Part shown: positions 1 through 12,224 of the stretch, piece by piece
Layout: the number at the start of each line of letters is the position of its first letter
How positions within the stretch are numbered: the first letter of the stretch is position 1
DNA from: Azadirachta indica
Lineage: Eukaryota; Streptophyta; Magnoliopsida; Sapindales; Meliaceae
Direction of reading: 5' to 3'
Assembly: GCA_022749755.1 (NCBI GenBank)
Contig: CM040448.1
Location: forward strand, 7,314,481 to 7,378,480
DNA: 64,000 nucleotides
Made by a program: the position numbers and the translations under genes
Notes under the pieces: model-generated
Seen by the model: the letters and a program-made list of their open reading frames with translations, nothing else
What the model was told of the DNA's origin: nothing
Databases searched by the model: none

Positions 1-1803
1 GAAACTTTCATGGATTGGCTAGTTTTTATACGGTTTATAAAAGATTTTAGTACCATTGTGGCACCCCTTACAGAGGTAATTAAAAAGACTTTTACCTTTA
101 AGTGGGACGAAGAACAAGAACATGCATTTACTATATTGAAAAATAAGCTTTATAAGGCACCCATTCTTGCTTTGCCTAACTTCATTAATACTTTTGAACT
201 TGAATGTGATGCATCAGGATTGGGCATTGGGACTGTTCTTATGCAGGAAAAGAGCCCAATTGCCTACTTTAGTGAAAAGCTCCATGGCGCCTCATTGAAT
301 TATCCTATTTACGACAAAAAGCTTTATGTTTTGGTTTGGGTTTTGGAAAACTTGCAGCATTACTTATGGCCTAAAGAATTTGTTATTCATACTGACCATC
401 AATCTTTGAAGTTCATTAAAGGGCAAGGTAAGTTGAACAAACGACATGCCAAATGGGTCGAATTTATTGAAACTTTTCCTTATGTGATTAAATACAAGTA
501 AGGTAAAGACAATGTTGTGGCTGATACACTTTCAAGGAGGTATACTTTACTTAATGCTTTAGATGCAAGAATGCTTGGCTTTGAACATATTAAATTAAAA
601 CCCTTTATGTTGATGATACTGACTTTTCTAACATTTTCAAAGTATGTGAGAAATCTACATATGGTAAGTTCTATAGAATGGATGGGTTTTTATTTAAAGA
701 AAATAAATTGTGCATACCTATTTGTTCTCTGAGAGAATTGCTTGTAAAAGAGTCTCATGGGAGTGGTTTAATGGGACATTTTGGCATTACAAAAACTTTA
801 GACACTTTACATGAACACTTCTATTGGCCTAAAATGAACAAGATGTGCAAAGAGTTTGTGATAGATGTGTTGTGTGAAAACAAGCTAAATCTAAAGTTTT
901 GAAGTAAGGTTTGTATACTTCTTTACCTATTTCTAGTAAACCTTGGACTAATATTTTCATGAATTTTATTCTAGGTTTACCTAGATCGAAAAAGGAGAAA
1001 AATTCTATTTTTGTAGTGGTTGATAGGTTTTCCAAGATGTTACATTTTATACTTTGTAACAAAAATGATGATGCCACTAACATTGCAAATCTATTCTTTA
1101 GGGAAGTAGTGCATTTGCATGGCATTCCAAAAACTATTGTTAGTGATAGGGATATGTAGTTTTTAAGTCATTTTTGGAAAGTTTTGGGAAGTAAATTGGG
1201 TACTAAATTGTTATTTTCTACTACTTGTCACCCACAAACTAATGGTCAAACAAAAGTTGTGAATAGGACTTTAGGAACTTTGTTGCCTGCTATTGTCCAA
1301 AAGAATTTGAAGAATTGCGAAGAGTGCATTCCATTTGTTGAATTCACATGTAACAAAGTTGTGCATTCTACTACTGATTTTTCACCGTTTGAAATTGTTT
1401 ATGACTTTAACCCACTAACCCCTTTGGATTTAGTTCCTTTACCTTGTGATGAAAGAACTAACTTAAACAGGATAACGAAGGCAGAATTGGTGAGAAAACT
1501 ACATGCAGATGTGTGCAAGAACATTGAAAAGAAGAATCAACAAATTACAAGCCAAGTAAACAAAGGACAAAGGCACGTTGTATTCAAGTCTGGTGATTGG
1601 GTTTGGGCACACATGCGAAAGTAAAGGTTTCCAACTCAAAGGAAGTCAAAGCTTCATCCAAGAGGAGATGGTCTTTTTCAAGTTGTTGAGAAGATAAATG
1701 ATAATGACTACAAATTGGATCTTCTTAGTGAGTATACTGCGAATGCAACTTTTAATGTGACTGATCTTTCTCCTTTTAATGTAAATGGCGAAACAGACTT
1801 GTA
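1..1803 (+). pseudogene. Degenerate gypsy pol: RT end, RNase H, integrase
   Basis: Translation gives the RT/RNase H connection (PLTEVIKK), then RNase H with ELECDASG (about 190-215), [16 protein letters not shown] (about 385-410) and VADTLSRR (520-540). A damaged integrase zinc finger follows (GHFGITKTL...FYWPKM, 770-840), then the integrase core ([17 protein letters not shown]) and the GPF/Y-like C-terminal module ending at a stop at 1801-1803. It is broken by stops near 500, 900, 1157 and 1622 and by frame changes near 600-730. The integrase catalytic residues are damaged: the first Asp is Asn (MNFI), and the Glu position reads Lys (GQTKVV). The protein cannot be functional. Confidence 0.9.
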
Positions 1804-3017
1804 AAATGACTTCGTTTCGAGAAGGGTCACACGTCTTCTTGCTCAACATTACGTGAGGATCATTGCGTTGCATTTTATTTCGACATTTGAAAAATTGTAA
1901 AGGTGTCATTTTTGGGGGTCAAAATTTTCGGTCGCAAAAGGGACTCAAAAAGCGACTTCATTTCGAGACGAGCCACATGTATTTTTATTCAACATCGCAT
2001 GAGGAACACTACGAAACATTTTATTTCGAAAACTAAGAAGTTGTAAACATATGATTTTCAAGGTTAGAATTGTTAAACGCGAAACATACTCGAAAAATGA
2101 CTTCATTTCAAGACAGGCCGTGCGTTTTTTTACTCAACATCGTGTGAAGATCAATGCGTTGGATATTATTTTGAAAAGTGAGTAGTTGTAAACATACCAA
2201 TTTCAGGGTCTTTTTTTTGAAACACGAAACGGACTCATAAAATGATTTCATTTTGTGATGGGTCACATGTACTTTTACTCAACATCATGTGAGGATCATT
2301 GCGGTATATTTTATTTTGAAAATTGAGAAATTGTAAACATAATATTTTCGAGGTTGGAATTGCTAAACGCGAAATAGACTCGTAAAATGATTTCGTTTTG
2401 AGATGGTCATATGTCTTTTCACTCAACATCATGTGAGGATCATTGTAGTGCATTTTATTTCAAGAACTGAGAAGTTGTAAACGTATTTTTTTCGGTGTCA
2501 GAATTGTCAAATATGAAACGGACTTGTAAAACAATTTTGTTTCTAGACGGGTTGCACGTTTGTTCACTCAACATCGCGCGAGAATCATTGTAGTGCATTT
2601 TATTTTGAAAACTGAAAAGTTATAAACGTACTATTTTTGAGGTTGGCATTGTCAAAAGTAAAATAAACTCGTAAAACGACTTCGTTTTGAGATAGGTCAC
2701 ACGTTTTTTCACTCAACATCCCGTGAGAATCATTGTGGTGCATTTTATTTCGAAAACTAAAAGTTGTAAATGTACGATTTTCAAGGTCGAAATTGTCAAA
2801 CGCGAAATGGACTTGAAAAACGACTTCGTTTAAAGACGGGATGTACCTCTTTTTACTCAACATCACATGAGGTTCATTGAGATGCATTTTGTTTTGAAAA
2901 CTGAGAAGTTGTAAACGTAAAATTTTTGGGGTCGGAATTGTTAAATATAAAACGGACTTGAGAAATGACTTCGTTTCGAGATGAGCCACTTGTCTTCTTA
3001 CTAAATATCGCGTAAGG
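1787..3017. repeat. 145-bp tandem array, about 8.4 copies, in element D 3' region
   Basis: A unit holding the marks GACTTCGTTTCGAGA, TCAACATCGCGTGAGGATC, GCATTTTATTTCGAAAACTG and GTTGTAAACGTA recurs in direct orientation. The TCAACAT mark starts at 1843, 1989, 2134, 2279, 2423, 2568, 2713 and 2857, with a diverged copy at 3002, so the spacing is 144-146 bp throughout. Units differ from each other by scattered substitutions. The first unit begins over the last pol codons (GCGAAACAGACTTGTAA), and the last is cut by the LTR start at 3018. Tandem arrays in gypsy 3' untranslated regions are known for plant elements. The constant 145-bp period near nucleosome length is what I see directly; any satellite role is inference. 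Confidence 0.93.
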
Positions 3018-3536
3018 TGATAAATCAATATTTGTTCTAATAGTTTATTATGTTTATGTCCTTTATTCATGTATTTTATCTTACAATTTTATTACTTTGG
3101 GATTCTTTTTGTTACTTGTAGGAATTAATATAGAAAGCCCAAAAACAAACCCAAGATGCTAGAAGGCCAGTATTTGCTGAACATAATTCATATTTTCTAG
3201 TATAACTTTGTCCTCAATACTCGTATTTGGGTGATACAAAATAATTTGAAAATTAGACATAAATGATTTATAACCCTACATTTCAAAAAGAAAGCAAATG
3301 AGTAAAAGGGAGGACTTTGGAGGTGCTGCTAGGTAGAGAACAAATTGAGAAAGGATTTGATGAAAAAGAGCGTAATCTAAAGGGAGTTTTCCATTGGAGG
3401 GGCAGGATTGCTGGATTAAAGAGGAGGACATTCTTGCGGGGCAGAATTATCATCTTCTTCAAAACTTGGTGGTGAACCTTGAAAAAGGGAAGTTTTCTTT
3501 AAGTTTGTTTATTTTCTCTTATATGTTTAGAACTTT
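3018..3536 (+). repeat. Partial 3' LTR of element D
   Basis: The last array copy is interrupted at TGATAAATCAATATTTG, a plausible LTR start with TG. The following ~520 bp is AT-rich and carries no coding signature. It ends where A0 reverse transcriptase starts in opposite orientation, so the LTR lacks its 3' part. No second copy lies in the window, so the LTR call rests on position and the TG start only. No good polypurine tract precedes it. Confidence 0.55.
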
Positions 3537-5769
3537 TACAAATTTGCCGATGAAAACACGCAAAATATGGTTCATAAGTTTCATGAAAGTATTAGGTGCA
3601 TTAGTTAACCCAAAAGGCATAACTAACCATTTATACAAACCATATTTTGTTTTAAATGTAGTTTTCCACTCATCCCCTTCTTTCATCCTTATTTGATGGT
3701 ATCCACTCTTAAGATCAATTTTAGAAAACACACAAGATTCGTGCAATTCATCTAACATATCATCTAATCGAGGAATGGAATATCGATATTTTAAAGTAAT
3801 ATTATAAACAGCTCGGCAATCAACACACATCCTCCATGTCCCATTTTTTTTAGGCACTAGTAGCACCGGAACTGCACAATGACTCATGCTTTCTCTAACA
3901 TATCCTTTCTTCATCAGCTCGTTAACTTGTCGTTGAAGTTCTTTTGTCTCCTGGAATTACTTCTATAAGCTGGTCGGTTCAGAATTGTTGCACCGGGTAT
4001 AAAATCAATTTGATGTTCAATTCCTTGAATTGGAGGTAAACTAGGGGGCACCTTCTTAGGAAAGACATCATCAAATTCTTACAAAAAAAAACATAACATT
4101 GTTCGGAAAAGATCCAGCAAAATCGTCAGTACACAAAAAGGCCTCCTTGCACATAAGTACTATAAGAGGCTGTTGTAAAGTAAAGCTCTCTTGATCTCAT
4201 TTTTTTTTGTAATAAAATTGTATTTTTCCTCTCTCTCACACCTCAACGTTACAACTCTCTCATTTTTCCTCTCACTCTCTTTCACATTTTTGCCTTTCTC
4301 GTTTTCTTTTCTCTTTTCACTCACTTTTTGCGTCTTTAATTGGTTTTCAAGAACTTGTTTTGGAGTTAATGGTACAAGTGCTAAAGATTGTCTTTTAATG
4401 GTAAAAGAGTATCTATTGTGTGTAACTCGTCGATCGTACTGCCATGGTCTGCCCAATAGGATGTGACATGCATGCATAGAAATCACGTCACAAAAGACCT
4501 CATCTTCATACTTGCCAATAGAGAATGCCACCAACACTTGTTTTGTTACCTTAATTTCTTCACAATTGTTTAGCCATTGAAGCTGGTACGGTTGTGGATG
4601 TTTTATGGTAAATTTTCCCACTAATTTGGTGCTGGCTACGTTGGTGCAACTTCCTCCATTAATTATAACGCTGCAAACTTTGTTGTTGACGAAACACCGA
4701 GCATGAAATAAGTTATCCTACTGATCATTTTCTTCTTCCTTAATCTGTGCGCTAATAGCTCATCTTGCCACTAATAATTCTCCTTTGGCAGCATATTGCC
4801 CTTCGTAGTTATCTTTAAGAGGTGGTATGTCTTCTATTTCGTCTTCTTCTTCTCTATCTAATTCAATCTCCTCTTGAGCATTGATCACCATTACCCTTTT
4901 ATTTGGGCATTGGCTAGCTATATGACCCATGTCTTGACATTTAAAACAATTAATGTCATGATTTCTAGAAGCGATAGATTCAATGTTACCTTATTTTTGC
5001 GGCACAACTTGTTTAACATCCTTAGAAGCTTCAGAATTAGACTTTGTTAATGAAAATTGTGGCCGTTTAGGAGTTGATCTTCATGAGTTTGTTACAGTCG
5101 TGCTTGCTCCTCTCCTAGCCATGTTTCTTCGCTGCAATTGTTACTGAACTTTGATGACTCAGTGTACCATATCTGTTAACTCTACATAATATTGCGTCTT
5201 CACCATGTTTGCGATCTTACGATTTAAACCATGCAAGAATTTAGCCATGGTAGCTTCTCTATACTCCTCTACATTTGCTTGGATTATAGCAACCTCCATC
5301 TCTTTGTAGTAAATATCTATGCTTTTAGATCGTTGAGTTAGACACTGCAATTTGTTGAACAACTCCCGATGGTAGTAGCTTGGAATGAAACGTCTTCTCA
5401 TTATTGTCTTCATCTCGTCCCACGTTTCAACAGAACGTTCTTGATTTCTTCTCCTATCTTTCAACAATTGATCTTACTAAATAATAGCATAATCAGTAAA
5501 TTCAATTGTCGCAAGTTTTACCTTTTTAATCTCAGAGTAGTTGTGACAATTGAAAACTATCTCTATTCTCTTTTCCCACTCTAAATAAGCTTTAGGACTC
5601 TTTCTTCCTTGGAACGGTAGAATTTTCATCTTAATGCTTCCTAAATCATCATCCAACAACTTAAGTCTATCCAACCTAGCTTCTCTATTCCCATAACCAT
5701 GCAAAATCCTGCCTTGATTCATTGGTGATTCATCTAACTCCTCATCATCCTCAACATTACCCCATTGTA
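3537..5769 (-). pseudogene. A0 gag-protease-RT relic
   Basis: Read leftwards from 5769: gag core (YLEWEKRIEIVFNCHNYS, 5560-5600), the rest of retrotransposon gag to about 5159, a CCHC knuckle region near 4890-4960, protease near 4600-4700, a Lys/Glu-rich spacer (4190-4400), then RT from about 3960 to 3537 with [18 protein letters not shown] and the [10 protein letters not shown] motif. The protease active site reads IINGGS, an Asp-to-Asn change relative to IIDGGS in A2 and A3. RT stops just before the YFDD box at the junction with D. Several frameshifts and stops are present. Confidence 0.87.
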
Positions 5770-6545
5770 TGATACGAACCTCGCCAATATCATGACGAAA
5801 CCCAACACCGAATATAGTAAAAAACCTAATATTTTCCCAAAATACAAGTTTATTGAGCTTTAACCCGATACCTATATAGATAAGAACCAAAACTATGATT
5901 TACTCAAACGCCACACCAAGACCCTTAAGAAAACACTTAAAAATCTAGATTATAAGTTTGGTTGTTTTGAATGCTACAAGAAATTAAATTTGAAGAGTTC
6001 AAGAATAAGAACTTGTAAGAAATAACTTAACACTCAAATAGTCATGTCTCATTTTAAGAAATGAAAGCCTTGTTATAGGTAAAATACAAAGGAAAAATGT
6101 TAAAAGTTAGGTTATCAATCTTACCTAACAATTTGACAAAATAAATTCAAACTTTATGACTTTTAAAATCTATAAATTTCAAACATGAAAACGTAAGCGA
6201 TGACGTTGAATGTGTATGATGTAAGTGATTACATCATTTCAAAATTCTTAAAATTACATAAATGGAATATAATTTTTGAACATTTTCATATTAGTCTTCT
6301 TGAACTCCGATCGCTTGAATGATGTTCATTGAGCCTAATTCTTCAAGACGTGTATCTTGAATTTTATTTAAATTACACATCTTTGTAATTAGTCCATTTA
6401 AGACTCCAATGTCTTGGCTCTATCTCTTGTAATCGGTCTATTCGGCACGCTTAACGAATCATATAGATGCTGTAATTGAGTGTCACCAACCTTATGTCTG
6501 AAGTTCTCCTCTTGTTTACGTAGTTGCATAACTTCGTTTGCATCA
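5770..6545 (-). repeat. A1 3' LTR
   Basis: Plus-strand sequence starts TGATACGAACC and ends GCATCA, the reverse complement of the family A LTR termini. It aligns along its length with the other family A LTRs. On the minus strand it carries the last codons of the element's reading frame, with a stop at 6291-6293, followed by the non-coding U3, R and U5 parts. The TTCTCCCTC tract just right of it is the polypurine tract seen from the other strand, which identifies it as the 3' LTR. Confidence 0.9.
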
Positions 6546-9500
6546 TTCTCCCTCTCTTGAAAAGGATGTGTCCTCAAATCATTAGCTACATTAAAAGGAG
6601 ATAAGTCAGAAACATTAAATGTTGTACTAACCCCATACTCACCTGGTAGTTCAAGTTTGTAGGCATTATCATTTATACGTTCTACTACTCGAAATGGGCC
6701 ATCTCCCCCTCTGTAGAAGTTTAGAACGTCTTTGCTCAGGAAAACGCTCCTTCCTCATATGTAACTAAACCAAATCTCCTGATTTAAACACAACCTTCTT
6801 GCGTCCTTTATTGGCTTGCTTGGCATATTGTTTCGTTCGTTGTGCTATGTGTTGCATTGCTTTCGCATGAATACATTTAATAAAATCAGCTTTTTTCTTG
6901 CCATCTAAATTAACGCGCTCATTCATTGGTAAAAGAGTTAAATTCAAAGGAGTTAGTGGATTAAAATCATAGACAATTTCAAAAGGTAAAAACTTAGTGG
7001 CAGAATGAACACAACGATTATAAGCAAATTCAACATGCGGTAAGCAATCTTCTCAATTTTTCAAGTTCTTTTGTAAGCAACAAAGTAGACAATATCCTAT
7101 TTACTACTTCGTTTTGACCATCTGTTTGTGGGTGATAAGTAGTAGAAAATAATAATTTAGTTCCCAACTTTCCTCACAATGTCTTCCAAAAGTAATTTAG
7201 GAACTTTGAGTCTCAATCTGAAACAATAGTCTTGGACATTCTATGCAACCTAACAACTTCCTTGAAAAACAAATCAGCTATATGTGATGCAGCATCAGTT
7301 TTATGACATGCAATAAAGTGTGCCATCTTAGAAAACCTATCGACAACCACAAAAATTGAGTCTATCCCCTTCTTTGTCCTAGGTAATTCAAAAACAAAAT
7401 CCATACAAATATCGACCCAAGGTACACTAGGAATAGGAAGTGGTGTATATAATCCATGTGATTATTGCCTAAACTTAACTTGCCTACAAGTAATGCATCT
7501 CGCACAAACCCTTTCTACGTCAAGTTTCTTGTGCGGCCAAAAGAAATGTTTATGCAATATATGTAAAGTCTTAGCTACGCCAAAGTGACTCATTAAACCT
7601 CCACCGTTTGCTTCTCAAACAAGTAACTCATGCAAAGATGAATATGGAACACACAATTTATTTTCTCGAAATAGGAAACCATCATACAAATATAACTTCC
7701 CACATGCTCCCTTAGTGCAATTCTTAAACAAGTCACAAAAATTAGAATTCGTTACATACAACTCCTTAATGTACTCAAATCCAAGCAATTTAGCATCAAG
7801 AGTTGAAAGTGAAGTGTACCTGCGTGATAGTGTATTAGCAACTATATTTTTTTTACCTTGTTTGTATTTGATCACATAAGAAAATGTCTCAATGAACTCC
7901 ACCCGTTTGCCTTTAAATGTTTCGAGGATTCATGATCCATATGAATCACAAACTCTTTGGGCCAAAGTAATGTTACCAAGTTTCTAGAGTTCAAACCAAT
8001 TAATACAATTCTTTATCGTAAGTGGGATAGTTTAAAGTTGCGCCATTTAGTTTCTCACTAAAGTACGCAATCGGTCTTCCTTCTAGCATTAATATACCTC
8101 TGATTCCTGTACCTGAAGCATCACACTCTATCTCAAATGTTTAGTAAAGTTAGATAAAACAAGTAAAAGTGCATTAGTCAATTTTTCTGTGATAAGTTTG
8201 AATGCCTTTTCTTGCTCTTTTCCCCACTTGAACGGAACATTTTTCTTGATGACTTCGGTTAAGGGTGCAGCTATGCTACTAAAATCTCAAACAAAGCGTC
8301 GATAAAAACTGGTCAATTCTTGAAAGCTTCTTACTTGATTTGTCGAAGTAGGCGTTGGCCATTCTTGAATTGCCTTCACCTTCTCCTCATCGACCTCAAT
8401 CTCCTTAGCACTTACAACAAAACCAAGAAACACAAGCTTATCCATGGAAAATGTACATTTCTTAAAATTAGCAAATAGCCTTTCTTTTCTTAAAACCGCT
8501 AAAACAAGTTTCCAATGTTCAACATGATCATTCAAGTTTTGGCTATAAATCAAGATATTATCAAAATAGACTACTGCGAATTTACCAATGAAAGCATACA
8601 AAACATGGTTCGTAAGTCTCATCAAAGTACTAGGTGCATTAGTTAACCCAAAAGGCATAACTAACCATTCATACAAACCATATTTTGTTTTAAATGCAAT
8701 TTTCTACTCATCCCATTCTTTCATCCTAATTTGATGGTATCCACTCTTAATATCAGTTTTAGAAAACACACAAGATTCATGCAATTCATCTAACATATCA
8801 TCTAATTGAGGAATGGGATGTCGATATTTTACCGTAATATTGTTGACAGCTCGACAATCAACACACATCCTCCATGTCCCATCTTTTTTAGGTACTAGTA
8901 GCACCGAAACCGCACAAGGACTCATGCTTTCTCTAACATACCCTTTCTCCATCAGCTCATTAACTTGTTGTTGAAGTTCTTTTGTCTCCTCGGGATTACT
9001 TCTATAAGCTGGTCAGTTCGGAATTGTTGCACCAAGTACAAAATCAATTTGATGTTTGATTTCTCGAATTGTAGGTAAACCGGGGGCACCTCTTCAGAAA
9101 AGACATCCTCGAATTCTTGCAAAAGAAACAAAACATTGCTCGGCAAGGATCCGGTAAAATCGTCAGTACACAAAAAGGCCTTCTTGTATAAAAGTACTAT
9201 AAGGGGCTATTATGAAAGTAAAGCTCTCTTGATCTCACTTTTTTTTGCAATAAAATTGTATTTTTCCTCTCTCTCACACATCAACGTTGCAACTTTCTCA
9301 TTTTTCTTCTCACTCTCTTTCACGTTCTGCCTTTCTTGTTTTCTTTTTTCTTTTCACTCGCTTTTTGCATCTTTAATTAATCTTTGAGAATTTGTTTTGG
9401 AGTTAATGGTACAAGTGATATAGGTCGTCGATGGTACTGCCATAGTCTGCCTAATAGAATGTGACATGCATGCATAGGAATCACATCACAAAGGACCTCA

Positions 9501-10978
9501 TTCTCATACTTGCCAATAGGGAATGCCATCAACACTTGTTTTGTTACCTTGATTTCTCCACAATTGTTTAGCCATTGAAGCTGGTACGGTCATGGATGTT
9601 TCATGGTAGGTAATAATAATTTCTCCACTAATTCGGTGCTGGCCACGTTGGTGGAACTTCCTCCATCAATTATAATGCTGCAAACTTTGTTGTTGACGAA
9701 ACACCGAGTATGAAACAAGTTCTCCCGCTAATCATTTTCTTCTTCCTCAATCTGTGCACCAAGAGTTCATCTTGCTACTAATAATTCTCCTTTCGCAGCA
9801 TATTGCCCTTCGTAGTTATCTTCAAGAGATGGCATATCTTCTATTTCATCTTCTTCTTCTCCTTCCGACTCAATCTCCCCTTGAGTATTGATCACCATTA
9901 CCCTTTTTGTTTGGGCATTGGCTAGCTATATGACCCCTGCCTTAATATTTAAAACACTTAATGTCACGATTTCTAGAAGCGGTGGATTCAATGTTACCTT
10001 ATTTTTGCGGCACAACTTGTTTAGCATCGTTAAAAGCTTCAGAATTAGACTTTATTAATGGAAATTCCTGCCGTTTAGGAGTTGATCTCCATGAGTTTGT
10101 AGCAGTCGTGCTTGCTCCTCTCCTAGCCGTGTTTTTTCGCTTCAATTGTTATTCAACTTTGATGGCTTGATGTATCATATTTGTCAACTCTACATAATGT
10201 TGCACTTCCACCACATCTGCGATCTCACAATTTAAACCATGTAAAAATCCAGCCATGGTAGTTTCTCTATCCTCTTCTACATTTGCTCGGATCATAGCAA
10301 CCTCCATCTCTTTATAGTATTCATCTACACTTTTAGATTCTTGAGTTAGACGCTGCAATTTGTTGAACAACTCCCGATGGTAGTAGCTTGGAATGAAACG
10401 TCTTCTCATTATAGTCGTAATTTCGTCCTACATTTTAACAGGACGTTTTTTATTTCTTCTCGTATCCTTCAATAATTGATCCCACCAAATAATAGCATAA
10501 TCAGTAAATTCAATGGCCGCAAGTTTTACTTTTTTGATGTTAGAGAGTAGTTGTGACAATTGAAAACCATCTCTATTTTCTTCTCCCACTCTAAATAAGC
10601 TTCAAGATCGTTTCTAAGTTGGAACGGTGGAATTTTTACCTTAATACTTCCTAAATCATGCAAATTCCTAGCTTCTCTATTCCCATAACCATGCAAATTC
10701 CTGCCCCCGTTCATTAGTGATTCATCTAACTTCTCATCATCCTCAACATTACCCCATTGTACCCTTGATTGCACTTGCCTAGGTGGTTGTCTAATGGAAG
10801 AACTTTGATGCTGCCCTTTTGATGTCTCTTCTTCCAACCTATCCATCCTCTCATGGATTGGTTCTAACTCAGCCCTCATCATCTGTCTCATCTCCCCTAA
10901 TAATGCCTGCAATTGTAGATTCGGGGTGGTTGGTTGTTGTACCCCCGCGGTTGAATTTTCTTCTTGATTGTGAGACAT
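6291..10978 (-). pseudogene. A1 gag-pol relic
   Basis: The minus-strand ATG at 10976-10978 starts MSHNQEENS. Then come a coiled gag N-terminus, the gag core (YLEWEKKIEMVFNCHN, near 10600), protease with IIDGGSSTN (near 9670), RT (8952-8290), RNase H (8250-7810), integrase zinc finger (about 7620-7500), integrase core with MDFV and DRFSKM (7404-7213), and the C-terminal module (6950-6291), which enters the LTR. RT reads YFDN in place of YFDD, losing a catalytic Asp. The first integrase Asp is kept here, unlike in A2, A3 and D. Stops and frameshifts occur throughout (e.g. near 10526, 8690 and 7110). Confidence 0.88.
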
Positions 10979-11413
10979 ATTTAAAATTTATGAAACAAAG
11001 TTAGAAACCTCACAAGCACTCCCTCACGTGTTTTTACTCACTCTCGTGTTTGAGCACTCAAATGTTTTCACACTCACACACTCTTAATCAGAATTTTAGT
11101 GGCAATTTTAAGATGAGAAACTACCAAAACAAATCATAATATTCAATAAGTAATTCTTAAGAAATTGATGCAAGCAATGACAACATTGGATCAAGAATAA
11201 GGAATATTAGGCCAATACTACAAGAAAATATGAACTCAAGATAAATTGAAGGAAGTAAAACACAAAATTCGAATTTGGACCAATCAAGGAGGAATTTGGC
11301 CACAATATTTTTTTTTGTTTTTTTTTTCAGAATCGTAGTTTAAGAAGTAAAGGAACTATAAAGAGGTAAAGGATAACTTAAACTTGCCTTGGAACCAAAG
11401 CCCTAATATCAAA
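10979..11413 (-). other. A1 leader and primer-binding site
   Basis: Non-coding leader between the 5' LTR and the gag start. The primer site at 11400-11411 reads TGATATTAGGGC on the minus strand. This is a decayed form of TGGTATCAGAGC, the plant initiator-Met-tRNA primer site kept intact in A2. The leader includes a poly-T/A stretch near 11310-11330. Confidence 0.8.
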
Positions 11414-12224
11414 TGATACGAACCTCACCAATATCGTGACGAAACCCAATACCGAATGTAGTGAAGAACTCCAAGATTTCTCCAAGACGCAAGTTTATAG
11501 AGTCTTGACCCGATACTTATGTAGATAAGAACCAAAACTATGATTTATTCAAAGGCCACACCAAGAATCCTTAAGAAAATGCTTAAGAATGTAGATGATA
11601 AATTTGGTTATTTTGAACGCCACAAGAAATTAAACTTGAAGAGTTCAAGAACAAGAACTTATAAAAAATAATTTAATACTCAAAATTACTTATTTCATTT
11701 CAAGAAATAAAGCCTTTTTATAGGCAAATATAAAAGAAAAATGTCAAAAGTTAGACTATCAATCATACCTAACAATTTGGCAAAAAAAATTAAAACTTAT
11801 GATTTTTAAAATCTACAAATTTCAAACATGAAAATGTAAATAATGACGTCATATATATATATATATGACGTAAACGATGACGTCGAATGTGTATGACGTA
11901 AGTGATTACATCATTTTAAAATTCTTAAAATTGCATAAATTGATTATAATTTTTGAACATTTTCATATTAGTCTTCTTGGACTTCGATCGCTTGAATGAT
12001 GTTTACTGAGCCTAATTCTTCAAGACATGTATCTTGAATTGTATTTAAATCACACATCTTTGTAATTAATCTATTTAAGGCACTTTCCAATGTCTTAACT
12101 CTACCTCTTGTAATCGGTCCACTCGGCATGCTTAGCGAAACATATAGATGCTGTAATTGAGTGTCTTCAACGATGTCTGAGGTTCTCCTCTTATTTACAT
12201 GGTTGCACAACTTCGTTCACATTA
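11414..12224 (-). repeat. A1 5' LTR
   Basis: Starts TGATACG next to the primer site and aligns with the other family A LTRs. Its U3 has a TGACGTCA palindrome at 11844-11851 followed by an AT dinucleotide run and further TGACG motifs. The outer end is damaged: the usual GTTTGCATCA reads GTTCACATTA, and the next base is already mid-LTR sequence of A0. The precise end is therefore uncertain by about 10 bp. Confidence 0.85.

Larger units (their letters stand above)
1..3536 (+). mobile_element. Gypsy element D, 3' half (pol end, 145-bp array, partial 3' LTR)
   Basis: The window opens inside a Ty3/gypsy LTR retrotransposon on the plus strand. In order it shows the last residues of reverse transcriptase, RNase H, integrase, a tandem array, and the start of a 3' LTR. 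Its pol sequence resembles family A below but is clearly diverged, and its 3' region and LTR are different. The LTR stops near 3536, where minus-strand reverse transcriptase of A0 begins abruptly. No target duplication can be scored because both ends are missing. The order of domains places it in Ty3/gypsy; its lineage is my inference. Confidence 0.88.
5770..12224 (-). mobile_element. Family A element A1, nearly complete
   Basis: Minus-strand Ty3/gypsy element with 3' LTR (5770-6545), polypurine tract (6546-6560), gag-pol relic, leader, decayed primer site (11400-11411) and 5' LTR (11414-12224). Internal order is gag, protease, RT, RNase H, integrase. On the left it abuts A0 gag, on the right a mid-LTR piece of A0. 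These flanks are not contiguous in an intact element, so a deletion followed or accompanied the insertion. The left flank TTGTA and right flank TTTTA are not a convincing duplication. Confidence 0.9.

Noticed and set aside
1843..3008. Possible CRISPR array from evenly spaced repeats
   Set aside because: Units are contiguous 145-bp tandem copies without unique spacers, in plant nuclear DNA.
4191..4466. Plus-strand Ser/Phe/Leu-rich frames opposite the A-family gag-pol spacers (also near 9136 and 37295)
   Set aside because: They are antisense shadows of the Lys/Glu-rich spacer between protease and RT.
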